In this document: one piece after another, positions 6,499 through 13,143 of the stretch
Numbering within the stretch: position 1 is the first letter of the stretch
How the letters are laid out: each line of letters opens with the position of its first letter
Assembly (NCBI GenBank): GCA_029776555.1
Contig: JAKOSZ010000235.1
Location: 1-15,227, forward strand
Origin: Bacillota bacterium
GTDB taxonomy: Bacteria; Bacillota; Clostridia; Acetivibrionales; JAKOSZ01
Direction of reading: 5' to 3'
DNA length: 15,227 nt
The notes under the pieces: generated by a model
The model's database searches: none
Seen by the model: the letters and a program-made list of their open reading frames with translations, nothing else
Told to the model about the DNA's origin: nothing
Translations under genes and position numbers: made by a program

Positions 6499-7185
6499 TT
6501 ACCCGCACACGCTTGCCAGGAACCCCGCCACATCCTGAAACACGGCAGCATTGTTGCTGCTGCGGCAGATCATATGGTCCACCCCTTCATAGAATTTAAT
6601 CATTTTCACCCGGGATGCGGCCTTACTGTATATATACTCCGCGCTTTTGAAATCCACGGCGTCGTCGTTTAGCCCCTGCCCCACGAACACGGGGCATGAT
6701 ACGGCCTCCAGTAGCGGCAGGCTCCTCTTCAAAAGCAGCATGAAATTGTAATAGGCCTTTACGGGGATGGAGACAAGGGCTCCAAGATACCTTTTTATGT
6801 GATTCTTACTCCCCGTGACCAGGTCATTCCTAATATTCTCAAAGACTCGCCTTAAATTCGGCACGTAAACAGGGGTATTCAGTGTCACCAGGGCAGCGGT
6901 CCCGTACTTCGCGGCCAGGTTTAAGGCAATAAGCCCGCCCATGGAATAGCCTACGAGGGCAACCTTCCCGTCCCTTTTTGCCAGAGACCTGAAGCTCTCC
7001 TCCGCTGAAAATATCCAGTCCATATACGTTGTGCTGACAAGGTCTTCTCTTGTTCCGGTATGCCCTTTTAGCGTGGGGCAAGCCACCGCATAGCCTTCAC
7101 TTTCAAGGTAGTGAACGAGATGTTTTAGGTCCTCCGGATTTCCTCCAAAGCCGTGGATAAGCAAACATCTTACATCTGTGCCCAT
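6499..7185 (-). CDS. Small alpha/beta-hydrolase, carboxylesterase of the Est30 / monoacylglycerol-lipase type
   Basis: A 228-residue cytoplasmic hydrolase of the size usual for Est30-like carboxylesterases. LLIHGFGGNPEDL (8-20) carries the HG oxyanion motif. GYSMGG (79-84) gives nucleophile Ser81, GLNDDAV (171-177) gives the likely acid Asp174, and GVDHM (201-205) gives His204, so the catalytic triad is complete. A lid-like helical insert (about 110-155) sits between the nucleophile and the acid. Such enzymes hydrolyse short-chain acyl esters or monoacylglycerols; the physiological substrate is not known. No signal peptide is present. The start ATG at 7185 has only a moderate GGGTGG site upstream. 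The gene diverges from dnaD and is not obviously in an operon; the tRNA-Arg gene lies about 145 nt downstream with its own promoter. Confidence 0.9.
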   Translation of the reverse strand: MGTDVRCLLIHGFGGNPEDLKHLVHYLESEGYAVACPTLKGHTGTREDLVSTTYMDWIFSAEESFRSLAKRDGKVALVGYSMGGLIALNLAAKYGTAALVTLNTPVYVPNLRRVFENIRNDLVTGSKNHIKRYLGALVSIPVKAYYNFMLLLKRSLPLLEAVSCPVFVGQGLNDDAVDFKSAEYIYSKAASRVKMIKFYEGVDHMICRSSNNAAVFQDVAGFLASVCG

Positions 7186-7273
7186 TTAAACCACCCTATG
7201 CCCAGGTATTAGATAAATCCCGCAAATCCGCCGGGACGGCTTGCATCGGAAAACAATAACCGCCGTTTCTTTT

Positions 7274-7303
7274 TTGAATGACACGGCCACAATATGGTAT
7301 AAT
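7274..7303 (+). promoter_or_regulatory. Extended -10 promoter for dnaD-dnaI
   Basis: TATAAT (7298-7303) is a perfect -10 box preceded by TGG, giving the extended TGN-TATAAT form. TTGAAT (7274-7279) sits 18 nt upstream as a -35. The leader to the dnaD start is about 40-45 nt. This is the best housekeeping promoter visible in the window. Confidence 0.75.
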
Positions 7304-7354
7304 AAAAATTACCCGCCGAAGTATCTTTTACTAATTCAATGAGAGGTTATGCAT

Positions 7355-8386
7355 ATGTATTTTGAGGCAAACAAATCAATTTTATACTCCGATACCCTGG
7401 TCCCCGACATATTTATAACCGAATACCTGCCGTCAATGAGCGGAGACTGCGTTAAGGTCTATATATACTGCCTGTTCCTGGGCAAGCACAATATAAAGGC
7501 CTCTACCGAGGAGCTGGCAAAAAAGCTGGACTTAAGCATCGACAGGGTCAAAGACGCATTAACCTACCTGGAAAACGTCGGAGTGATAAAAAGGAACAAC
7601 AGCGGGATGGTCATGGTAGATTTAAAAGAAAAGGAAATAAACAAGCTGTACCGGCTTAAGCTGACTTCCACCCCCGAGGAAGCGATATTGAGCTCCGAGA
7701 GAAACAAGAAGCGCAGCCAGATTATCTCAGCCATAAACAACACCTTTTTCCAGGGGGTCATGTCTCCGTCCTGGTATACCGACATTGACGCCTGGTTTGA
7801 CAAGTACCAGTTTGAAGAGGATGTAATGTATGCCCTTTTCCAGCACTGCTACGACTATAAGGGGCTCTCCAAAAGCTATATAACCAAGGTTGCCGACAAC
7901 TGGCACAGCAAGAACATAAGAAACAGCATAGAACTGGACAGGTATTTCATGGAATACCAGAAGTTTAAAGATATCAAGGTCAACATAGCAAAAAAGCTTA
8001 AACTTTCAAGAAACCTCACCGAATACGAAGAGGAGTACATAGAAAAGTGGGTCATGGATTACGGCTTCGACTTCAATATAATTGAACAGGCTTTAAAGAA
8101 AACCACCTCCAAAACCAACCCCAACTTCAAGTACCTGCATTCGCTGCTGGCAGACTGGCATGAAAAAGGCTTAAAGAGCGTGGAGGAAATAATTGAATAC
8201 GAAAAGGCCCGTAAGGAAAGCGCAAAGGCCAAAAGCCAGCCTGCTTCCGCCAGAAGCCTTGTACCGCAGAAGGAAAACTACGAGCAGAGAGATTACGGCG
8301 ACGACTACTACGAGAGCTTCTATAAAAATGTAAAAAATCGAGCCCGGGCTGAAATTCCGCGGAGTGCAGCAAGTGATAAAGCATGA
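7355..8386 (+). CDS. dnaD: DnaD-domain replication initiation protein
   Basis: A primosome protein of the Gram-positive DnaD/DnaB group, which remodels DNA at origins and helps recruit the replicative helicase. The N-terminal region (residues 1 to about 110) is a winged-helix domain: KVYIYCLFLGKHN, then TEELAKKLDLSIDRVKDALTYL as the recognition helices. Two DnaD/DnaB_2-type helical domains follow. They end in the family's Y-x3-I-x3-W-like signatures, SYITKVADNW (about 173-182) and FKYLHSLLADW (about 263-273). The tail (about 290-343) is low-complexity, charged and Tyr-rich. ATG at 7355 is preferred over ATG 7349 because GAGAGG (7341-7346) is only 2 nt from the latter but 8 nt from the former, giving 343 residues. 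The stop overlaps the start of the next gene by 4 nt (ATGA), so the pair is translationally coupled. Confidence 0.92.
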   Translation: MYFEANKSILYSDTLVPDIFITEYLPSMSGDCVKVYIYCLFLGKHNIKASTEELAKKLDLSIDRVKDALTYLENVGVIKRNNSGMVMVDLKEKEINKLYRLKLTSTPEEAILSSERNKKRSQIISAINNTFFQGVMSPSWYTDIDAWFDKYQFEEDVMYALFQHCYDYKGLSKSYITKVADNWHSKNIRNSIELDRYFMEYQKFKDIKVNIAKKLKLSRNLTEYEEEYIEKWVMDYGFDFNIIEQALKKTTSKTNPNFKYLHSLLADWHEKGLKSVEEIIEYEKARKESAKAKSQPASARSLVPQKENYEQRDYGDDYYESFYKNVKNRARAEIPRSAASDKA

Positions 8387-9426
8387 GAAGAAACGTGCAT
8401 GAAACGATTAAAATTGAATACGAAAAGAGACAAAAGGCCGCCTTTGACGATTTGCAGCTAAGAAAAAGGGAGGCCTTCGCCAGAATACCCCGGCTGGAAG
8501 AGATAGAGAAGGAGCTTATGCTTATAGGGGTAAGGTATAACAAACAGATTCTCTTGTCCGGAGGAAAGAGCGAAGAAGAGTTAAAGCGGCTTGCCGAAAG
8601 GATTGACTCCCTCAAGGCTGAAAGGCAAAGGCTCCTTAAAGACGCCGGCTTTCCGGACGATTTCCTGGAAATGAATTACCGCTGTCCAGGCTGCAGGGAT
8701 ACGGGCTACATTGTATCGGATTCCGGAATAAGCGAGAGGTGTTCATGCTACAAGCAGCTCTACTATTCCATTTTATTCATGGACTCTAACTTAAAGCAAG
8801 CTGAGAGCGAAAACTTTGACACATTCGATGAAAACTATTATCCTGACATAGCGGACCGTGAAAAATACGGGCTTGAAATATCCCCCAGGGAAAACATCCG
8901 CTGCATTAAGGAAAGCTGCCTTAAATTCATAGAGAACTTCAATTCGCCCCAGCAGAAAAACCTTTTTTTCAGCGGCCCTGCCGGCGTGGGCAAGACCTTT
9001 ATGGCCAACTGCATAGCCATGGAACTCATAAAAAGGGGAGCCACCGTGTTATACCTGATGGCCCCTTCCCTTTTCAACATAATAAACGAGCACAGGTTCA
9101 AGTCCTACAGGGACGGGGATTTTGAGGACAACGGATACAGCAGCATTTTTGACGTTGAGCTTCTCATAATTGACGACCTGGGGACCGAACCCCCCAGCTC
9201 CGCCAGGTACGCCGAGCTCCTCAACATACTGAACACGCGCCAGATGAACAACCTGCTCAGGCCCTGCAAAACCATAATAGTGTCAAACACGGAGATAAAG
9301 AACCTGAAAAAGTATTACGATGAAAGGATAGTTTCCCGGATAATCGGGAGCTTTGACATTTTCAAATTTATTGGGGATGATATCCGGGCCCTTAAAAGAA
9401 GGATGGAATTAAACGGGGAAAGCTGA
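8383..9426 (+). CDS. dnaC: DnaI/DnaC-like helicase loader, AAA+ ATPase
   Basis: A 347-residue ATP-binding protein of the DnaC/IstB-DnaI type, which loads the replicative helicase onto DNA. Residues 1-95 form a helical, charged N-terminal region. A zinc cluster follows, with CPGC (101-104) and CSC (120-122), as in DnaI. The AAA+ core has Walker A GPAGVGKT (198-205), Walker B LLIIDDLG (260-267), a sensor-1-like Asn in IVSNTE (299-304), and arginines in ERIVSRI (314-320) in the place of an arginine finger. The gene overlaps dnaD by 4 nt and shares its promoter. The name dnaI would fit the Bacillus nomenclature equally well; both names refer to the same role. No transposase is adjacent, so an IstB of an insertion sequence is unlikely. 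Confidence 0.93.
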   Translation: MRRNVHETIKIEYEKRQKAAFDDLQLRKREAFARIPRLEEIEKELMLIGVRYNKQILLSGGKSEEELKRLAERIDSLKAERQRLLKDAGFPDDFLEMNYRCPGCRDTGYIVSDSGISERCSCYKQLYYSILFMDSNLKQAESENFDTFDENYYPDIADREKYGLEISPRENIRCIKESCLKFIENFNSPQQKNLFFSGPAGVGKTFMANCIAMELIKRGATVLYLMAPSLFNIINEHRFKSYRDGDFEDNGYSSIFDVELLIIDDLGTEPPSSARYAELLNILNTRQMNNLLRPCKTIIVSNTEIKNLKKYYDERIVSRIIGSFDIFKFIGDDIRALKRRMELNGES

Positions 9427-9432
9427 CACAAA

Positions 9433-9482
9433 AAGAGAGCCTGAAGGGCCGAATGCCGGCCCCGGACAAGAACCGCTCTCTT
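9433..9482. terminator. Bidirectional nested hairpin terminator between dnaI/dnaC and ypeB
   Basis: An outer 8-bp stem AAGAGAGC / GCTCTCTT (9433-9440 and 9475-9482) encloses an inner 6-bp stem GGGCCG / CGGCCC (9446-9451 and 9457-9462). Read on the minus strand the outer stem runs into TTTTT, a proper terminator for ypeB. On the plus strand the T-run is short, so termination of dnaI may be weaker. It sits 6 nt after dnaI and 44 nt after ypeB. Confidence 0.75.
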
Positions 9483-9526
9483 ATAGTAAAAGGCAGGGAT
9501 AGGAAAAGAGCAATATTTAACAGCCG

Positions 9527-10918
9527 TCACATGGTCAGGATACCGTTAGGCGTATCCAGGATCATCAACACGTCTTCTTCTCTGCCGTTTTCAGCGTTTA
9601 TATACACGATGAAATCCTTTCCGTTTAACCTCCCCTTGAATTCGTAGGCGAATATCTCTGTCTTGAAGTTGGTTGGAATGACTGCCAATCCCGAATCCAG
9701 GATTTCAAGCCTGGGGTTTATCTTCGCCCTGGCCTCTTCCATGGATATTCCGGGTGCCGGCAGGTTCCTTTGGGTGTGGGAGGACAGGTAGCTCTTCGCC
9801 TCAAAGCCAACCACTTCCCCGTTATCGAGGGCAATCTTAACCTTGATCAGGTCCGGGTACACAATAACCCCGTCCTGGCTATACGCATAGTTGATAACGG
9901 CCGTATTGTCCTCCTTTAAATAGTAGGTGTCCTTCATGTTATTAAAACCGTGGTCTTCCAGGAACTTCTTGCCCATAGCCTTTGCCTTGTCAACGTCTAT
10001 GGTGGTTATGCCCACCGGACGGTCCCTCAGCATCCACAGGACGTGCCCTCCCTTTTGTGTTACGCTCACCAGGGCTTCCTCGCCGTCTTCTCCGTCCTTA
10101 AAGCTGACCCTGAAGTTGTATGTCTTGAAAGGTTCGGTTTCTGTTTTGTCAACATAGTCTATAGACTTTATCTTGTTTTTATCGAAGAAGTTTCTTACTC
10201 TTTCCTTTGCTTCCTCCACACTGACCTGGTCACCTGTAAGCCCCTGGGGTTTCGTCATCGCAATGTGGTCGGAAAAGGGGCCGTCGTAAATCAGCGTAGG
10301 GTATTCCTGGAATGTTTTATCAATGTTCTCAAACTGCTGCATGGTAAGGTTGGAGGAAGTGCGCCTGAATATGGATGGCCCTTTCTGCTGCAGCTCACCC
10401 CATTTTATCCTGCCTTCCGCCAGTTCCTCCTGGAGCTTGCCAAGGCTCTTTCCAAGGCTGACCGCAAATCCGTACAGTTTTTCAATGGTAGAATACTCTT
10501 TATCACTCAAAGGCTGCCCCTGCATTTCCTTATTATTAAGCGCATAGGAGAAATCCCCCACCTGTGTCAGGAACTTGGCCGTGTTAGCCAGTATCGGTTG
10601 GGAAACGGGCAGCTGTCCCAGGTTTGCCTGGGCAAGGTTGGCCTGCCTCCATGCCTCCTGCAGGATAGCCGCTGTTTTAACAGGCGACGCCGTAATCAGG
10701 GACTTCATGAGCAAAACCTCGACGTTGTTCACATATCCCGCCATATCGTAAAAAGCGCGGTTATACTGGTTATCAAGCTGCTGCCTCAACTGGGCGGCAT
10801 GCTTATACTGGTACAGTCCCCATATTGCTACTGCCGCAATCGCCACCACGACAATGCTGTACATCTTTCTGTCGGAAAGCCTGCGTTTGAAATCCAAAAG
10901 CTTGTCTCTAAAACCCAA
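9527..10918 (-). CDS. ypeB: Germination protein YpeB
   Basis: A 463-residue YpeB, the partner protein required for correct localisation and stability of the cortex-lytic enzyme SleB in the spore. A short basic cytoplasmic start is followed by one membrane helix (about residues 20-37, SIVVVAIAAVAIWGLY). A helical N-terminal domain runs to about 200 and contains RRTSSNLTMQQFENID. Three PepSY-like repeats come after it, seen as VSVEEAKERVRNFF, DVDKAKAMGKKFLE and SMEEARAKINPRLE. Length is close to the usual value of about 450. The start is a TTG at 10918 behind a near-consensus AGGAGG with 7-nt spacing, so it is well supported. It lies 11 nt after sleB in the same operon and is expected to be expressed in the forespore, although I could not define a sigma-G promoter with confidence. 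Confidence 0.96.
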   Translation of the reverse strand: MGFRDKLLDFKRRLSDRKMYSIVVVAIAAVAIWGLYQYKHAAQLRQQLDNQYNRAFYDMAGYVNNVEVLLMKSLITASPVKTAAILQEAWRQANLAQANLGQLPVSQPILANTAKFLTQVGDFSYALNNKEMQGQPLSDKEYSTIEKLYGFAVSLGKSLGKLQEELAEGRIKWGELQQKGPSIFRRTSSNLTMQQFENIDKTFQEYPTLIYDGPFSDHIAMTKPQGLTGDQVSVEEAKERVRNFFDKNKIKSIDYVDKTETEPFKTYNFRVSFKDGEDGEEALVSVTQKGGHVLWMLRDRPVGITTIDVDKAKAMGKKFLEDHGFNNMKDTYYLKEDNTAVINYAYSQDGVIVYPDLIKVKIALDNGEVVGFEAKSYLSSHTQRNLPAPGISMEEARAKINPRLEILDSGLAVIPTNFKTEIFAYEFKGRLNGKDFIVYINAENGREEDVLMILDTPNGILTM

Positions 10919-10929
10919 GGTTTCACCTC

Positions 10930-11655
10930 CTATTTACCGAAGTAGTGTTTTCCGATTTTTTTAACTATCTTACGGCTCCAAATCCACTTGCTGGTGGCCG
11001 TAGCAGGATTCCAGTAATATATGCAGCCGTTGGTAGGATCCCAGCCGTTTAAGGCATCCCTGGCAGCCTTTACAACAGTGGATTTTGGGTCTATTGGCAC
11101 GTTAATCTGGCCGTCCGAAACCGCCGTAAAAGCCCCCGGCTGGTATATCACCCCTGCTATGGTTTTGGGAAACTTGGGGTCCTTGGTCCTGTTTATAATG
11201 ACGGCTCCCACGGCAACCTGACCCTCATACGGCTCACCCCTGGCCTCTCCGTTAATGGCCCTGGCCAAAAGCTGTTCGTCGCTGATCCTGGAGCTGTTTT
11301 GGGCGTATGCGCTGAAAGACCGGATAACATGGCCCATTCCCATGGCCATGAGCGTCTCTTCTCCCGCAATGCCGTCAGGATTTAGTCCCTTGACCTCCTG
11401 ATACTTTTTAACAGCCTCTTTTGTGTCTTCGTCGTAAAAACCGCTTACGTCCCCGCTATAATAGTAACCCCAGTTTTTGAGCCTCTGCTGAAGGTCCATA
11501 ACCGCCTCACCCGCGCTTCCCGGCCCCAGGTCGGGGGATACGGGCGCAATATAAGGAACGTCCCAGGGAAACGTGGAACTAAAGGCCAAAAGCAGCAAAA
11601 TAATAATGGCTGTACACTTAAAGACCTTTATAGCGTTGCCCTCCCTTCTTAACAA
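10930..11655 (-). CDS. sleB: Spore cortex-lytic enzyme SleB
   Basis: A 241-residue lytic transglycosylase that degrades muramic-lactam-containing spore cortex during germination. A hydrophobic export segment (about residues 11-29) is followed by a peptidoglycan-binding domain (about 45-105, with AVMDLQQRLKNWGYY and GIAGEETLMAMG). The catalytic SleB/hydrolase_2 domain follows (about 125-241). The stretch NGEARGEPYEGQVAVGAV contains the catalytic Glu, taken as E137, and GAFTAVSDGQIN and GCIYYWNPATA are typical of the family. The frame opens with TTG at 11655, which has a poor ribosome binding site. A strong AAGAAGGGAGGG lies inside the frame just after it and points to an ATA codon at 11629-11631, so the true start is uncertain. 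ypeB follows 11 nt downstream. Its divergent neighbour is a glycosyltransferase. Confidence 0.95.
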   Translation of the reverse strand: MLRREGNAIKVFKCTAIIILLLLAFSSTFPWDVPYIAPVSPDLGPGSAGEAVMDLQQRLKNWGYYYSGDVSGFYDEDTKEAVKKYQEVKGLNPDGIAGEETLMAMGMGHVIRSFSAYAQNSSRISDEQLLARAINGEARGEPYEGQVAVGAVIINRTKDPKFPKTIAGVIYQPGAFTAVSDGQINVPIDPKSTVVKAARDALNGWDPTNGCIYYWNPATATSKWIWSRKIVKKIGKHYFGK

Positions 11656-11733
11656 ATCCGCTTTCTACCTTGTTTTGCTAATATTACAGCCTCTTACTGC
11701 AATTCCGTTTAATATTTTTTGTTTACAGAAGTT

Positions 11734-11765
11734 AAAATATGCACATGAAAGGCCGTGCATATTTT
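11734..11765. repeat. 11-bp perfect inverted repeat between sleB and the glycosyltransferase gene
   Basis: AAAATATGCAC (11734-11744) and GTGCATATTTT (11755-11765) are perfect reverse complements around a 10-nt centre. The repeat lies about 80 nt before the sleB frame and 84 nt before the glycosyltransferase start, immediately upstream of the latter's -35. No gene ends here, so a terminator role has no obvious client. An operator for a dimeric regulator, or a structured 5' leader of the sleB mRNA, would fit. Confidence 0.6.
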
Positions 11766-11773
11766 GGCGTTTA

Positions 11774-11802
11774 TTGCGCGGGAGAAACAACTCAATTATA
11801 AT
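11774..11802 (+). promoter_or_regulatory. Candidate promoter of the glycosyltransferase gene
   Basis: A perfect TATAAT (11797-11802) lies 17 nt after TTGCGC (11774-11779). The -35 matches the consensus at only three of six positions, but the spacing is ideal. It would leave a leader of about 40 nt before the ATG at 11849. Confidence 0.55.
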
Positions 11803-11848
11803 TTATAGTGCAAACCCATATTAACCACTGGAACATTGAGGTGTTGCC

Positions 11849-12991
11849 ATGGATGTTTTGTTCCTGACAGTTGCGGCCGGCGGCGGACACGTAAAAGCCG
11901 CAGAAGCGTTAAAGGAAAAAATCGAAGATGTATATCCCGGCTCAAGGACTCTCATTGTGGATACTTTCAGGTACGTCAACCCAATTATCAACAAACTGGT
12001 CATTGGCAGCTATCTCAATACAGTAAAGGCAACCCCTCAGATTTACGGCAAACTCTACGAGCTTGCCGAATCAGGGGACAACATGTATGACTTAAGCAGG
12101 AATATTAACAAAATGCTTTCCCACAGGATAAAAAACCTTATCAGGGAGTTTAAGCCCGATATTATTGTCTGCACCCACTTTTTCCCTCTCCAGATGCTCT
12201 CCGGCCTAAAGAAAAAGAAAGTAGTCAATATACCTGTGGTCGCGGTCCTCACCGATTTTGTAACCCACTCCTTCTGGGTGCATGACTGCATAGACGCTTA
12301 TGTGGTCGCCCACCAGTACATGAAAGTTGAAATGGAAAACAGGGGTGTATCGCCGGATATTGTGTTCCCTTACGGCATACCGGTCTCCGCCGATTTCCTC
12401 AAAAAGAAGAACCGTGCCGAAATACGGAAAGAATTTGACCTGGAGGATAAGCCCACGGTGCTTATCATGGGCGGAAGCCTTGGTTTCGGGGAAGTGCGGG
12501 ACACCTTTCTTAACATGTTAAACAGCAAAAAAGACATTCAGATAATCGTCATAACCGGGAAGAACGAAAGGCTCAAAAACAAGCTGGATAAGTTCTCCGT
12601 TAATGCCACGAAAAAAGTAAAGGTCTTCAGCTACACAAACCGGGTGGCGGATATTATGGACGCGGCTGACTTTATCATCACGAAACCCGGGGGAATGACC
12701 ATTTCAGAAGCCCTGGTAAAAGAGCTCCCCATATTCATTATCTCCCCCATTCCGGGCCAGGAAGAGAGGAACGCCCAGTACCTGGTCAACAACGGAGCCG
12801 CGGTGAGAATATACGAAAGCGCCTACAGCGCCATTGACCAGATAATCGACAACCCCTTAAGGATAAAACACTTAACGGAGATGGCAAGGCACCTGTCTAA
12901 ACCCCATGCCGCCGAAGATATTGTGGGCCTTATGAAAAGCCTTGTGGAAAGGAATAGAGAAAGCGCTTCCCCTTTGGCGGAAGCGAAATAA
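11849..12991 (+). CDS. MGDG synthase / UgtP-type glycolipid glycosyltransferase
   Basis: A 380-residue GT28-family enzyme of the kind that moves sugar from a UDP-sugar to diacylglycerol, making membrane glycolipids or lipoteichoic acid anchors. The N-terminal acceptor domain opens VLFLTVAAGGGHVKAAEAL with the GGGH signature (11-14), and it also has CTHFFP (108-113) and LTDFVTH (134-140). The donor-binding C-terminal domain shows MGGSLGFGE (207-215), TNRVADIMDAAD (263-274), TKPGGMTISEAL (278-289) and PGQEERNA (302-309), which together hold the nucleotide sugar. It is peripheral to the inner membrane face and has no signal peptide. ATG at 11849 is supported by GAGGTG (11836-11841) with 7-nt spacing. 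The sugar and acceptor cannot be read from sequence, so I give no gene symbol. MurG-type lipid II synthesis is less likely because the sequence is closer to MGDG synthases. Confidence 0.92.
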   Translation: MDVLFLTVAAGGGHVKAAEALKEKIEDVYPGSRTLIVDTFRYVNPIINKLVIGSYLNTVKATPQIYGKLYELAESGDNMYDLSRNINKMLSHRIKNLIREFKPDIIVCTHFFPLQMLSGLKKKKVVNIPVVAVLTDFVTHSFWVHDCIDAYVVAHQYMKVEMENRGVSPDIVFPYGIPVSADFLKKKNRAEIRKEFDLEDKPTVLIMGGSLGFGEVRDTFLNMLNSKKDIQIIVITGKNERLKNKLDKFSVNATKKVKVFSYTNRVADIMDAADFIITKPGGMTISEALVKELPIFIISPIPGQEERNAQYLVNNGAAVRIYESAYSAIDQIIDNPLRIKHLTEMARHLSKPHAAEDIVGLMKSLVERNRESASPLAEAK

Positions 12992-13006
12992 GGCCGTACC
13001 GGTCTT
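12964..13006 (+). terminator. Possible weak terminator after the glycosyltransferase gene
   Basis: Two short hairpins lie in tandem: CGCTTCC / GGAAGCG (12964-12970 and 12979-12985), which overlaps the last codons, and AAGGCCG / CGGTCTT (12990-12996 and 13000-13006), which ends in TTT. Neither has a proper T-run, so termination here is only possible. Confidence 0.3.
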
Positions 13007-13048
13007 TAGGCTTTGCCCTTAATTTTCCTAACGGATAATAACCATCTT

Positions 13049-13078
13049 TTTTATAAAAATTGAAGGAGCAGCCTCTTC
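13049..13078 (-). terminator. Candidate terminator of the coiled-coil ATPase gene
   Basis: On the minus strand, about 65 nt after the stop codon, GAAGAGG pairs with CTCCTTC over about six base pairs with one bulge (13062-13078). A run reading AATTTTT and then ATAAAAAA follows. The stem is short, so confidence is limited. Confidence 0.4.
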
Positions 13079-13143
13079 AGTTTAACCCTTTGGGACATCC
13101 TTATGCTCTCAGCGGGATGATTAAAGTTTTTCCCCGAAATTGT

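Noticed and set aside
9950..10945. 331-codon frame antisense to ypeB
   Set aside because: ypeB is clearly recognisable on the other strand with a strong ribosome binding site, and the antisense translation has no domain character.
11660..11760. Forespore sigma-G promoter for sleB
   Set aside because: Expected biologically, but the best -10-like AATATTA has only a poor -35 partner at unsuitable spacing, so I could not support a specific site.
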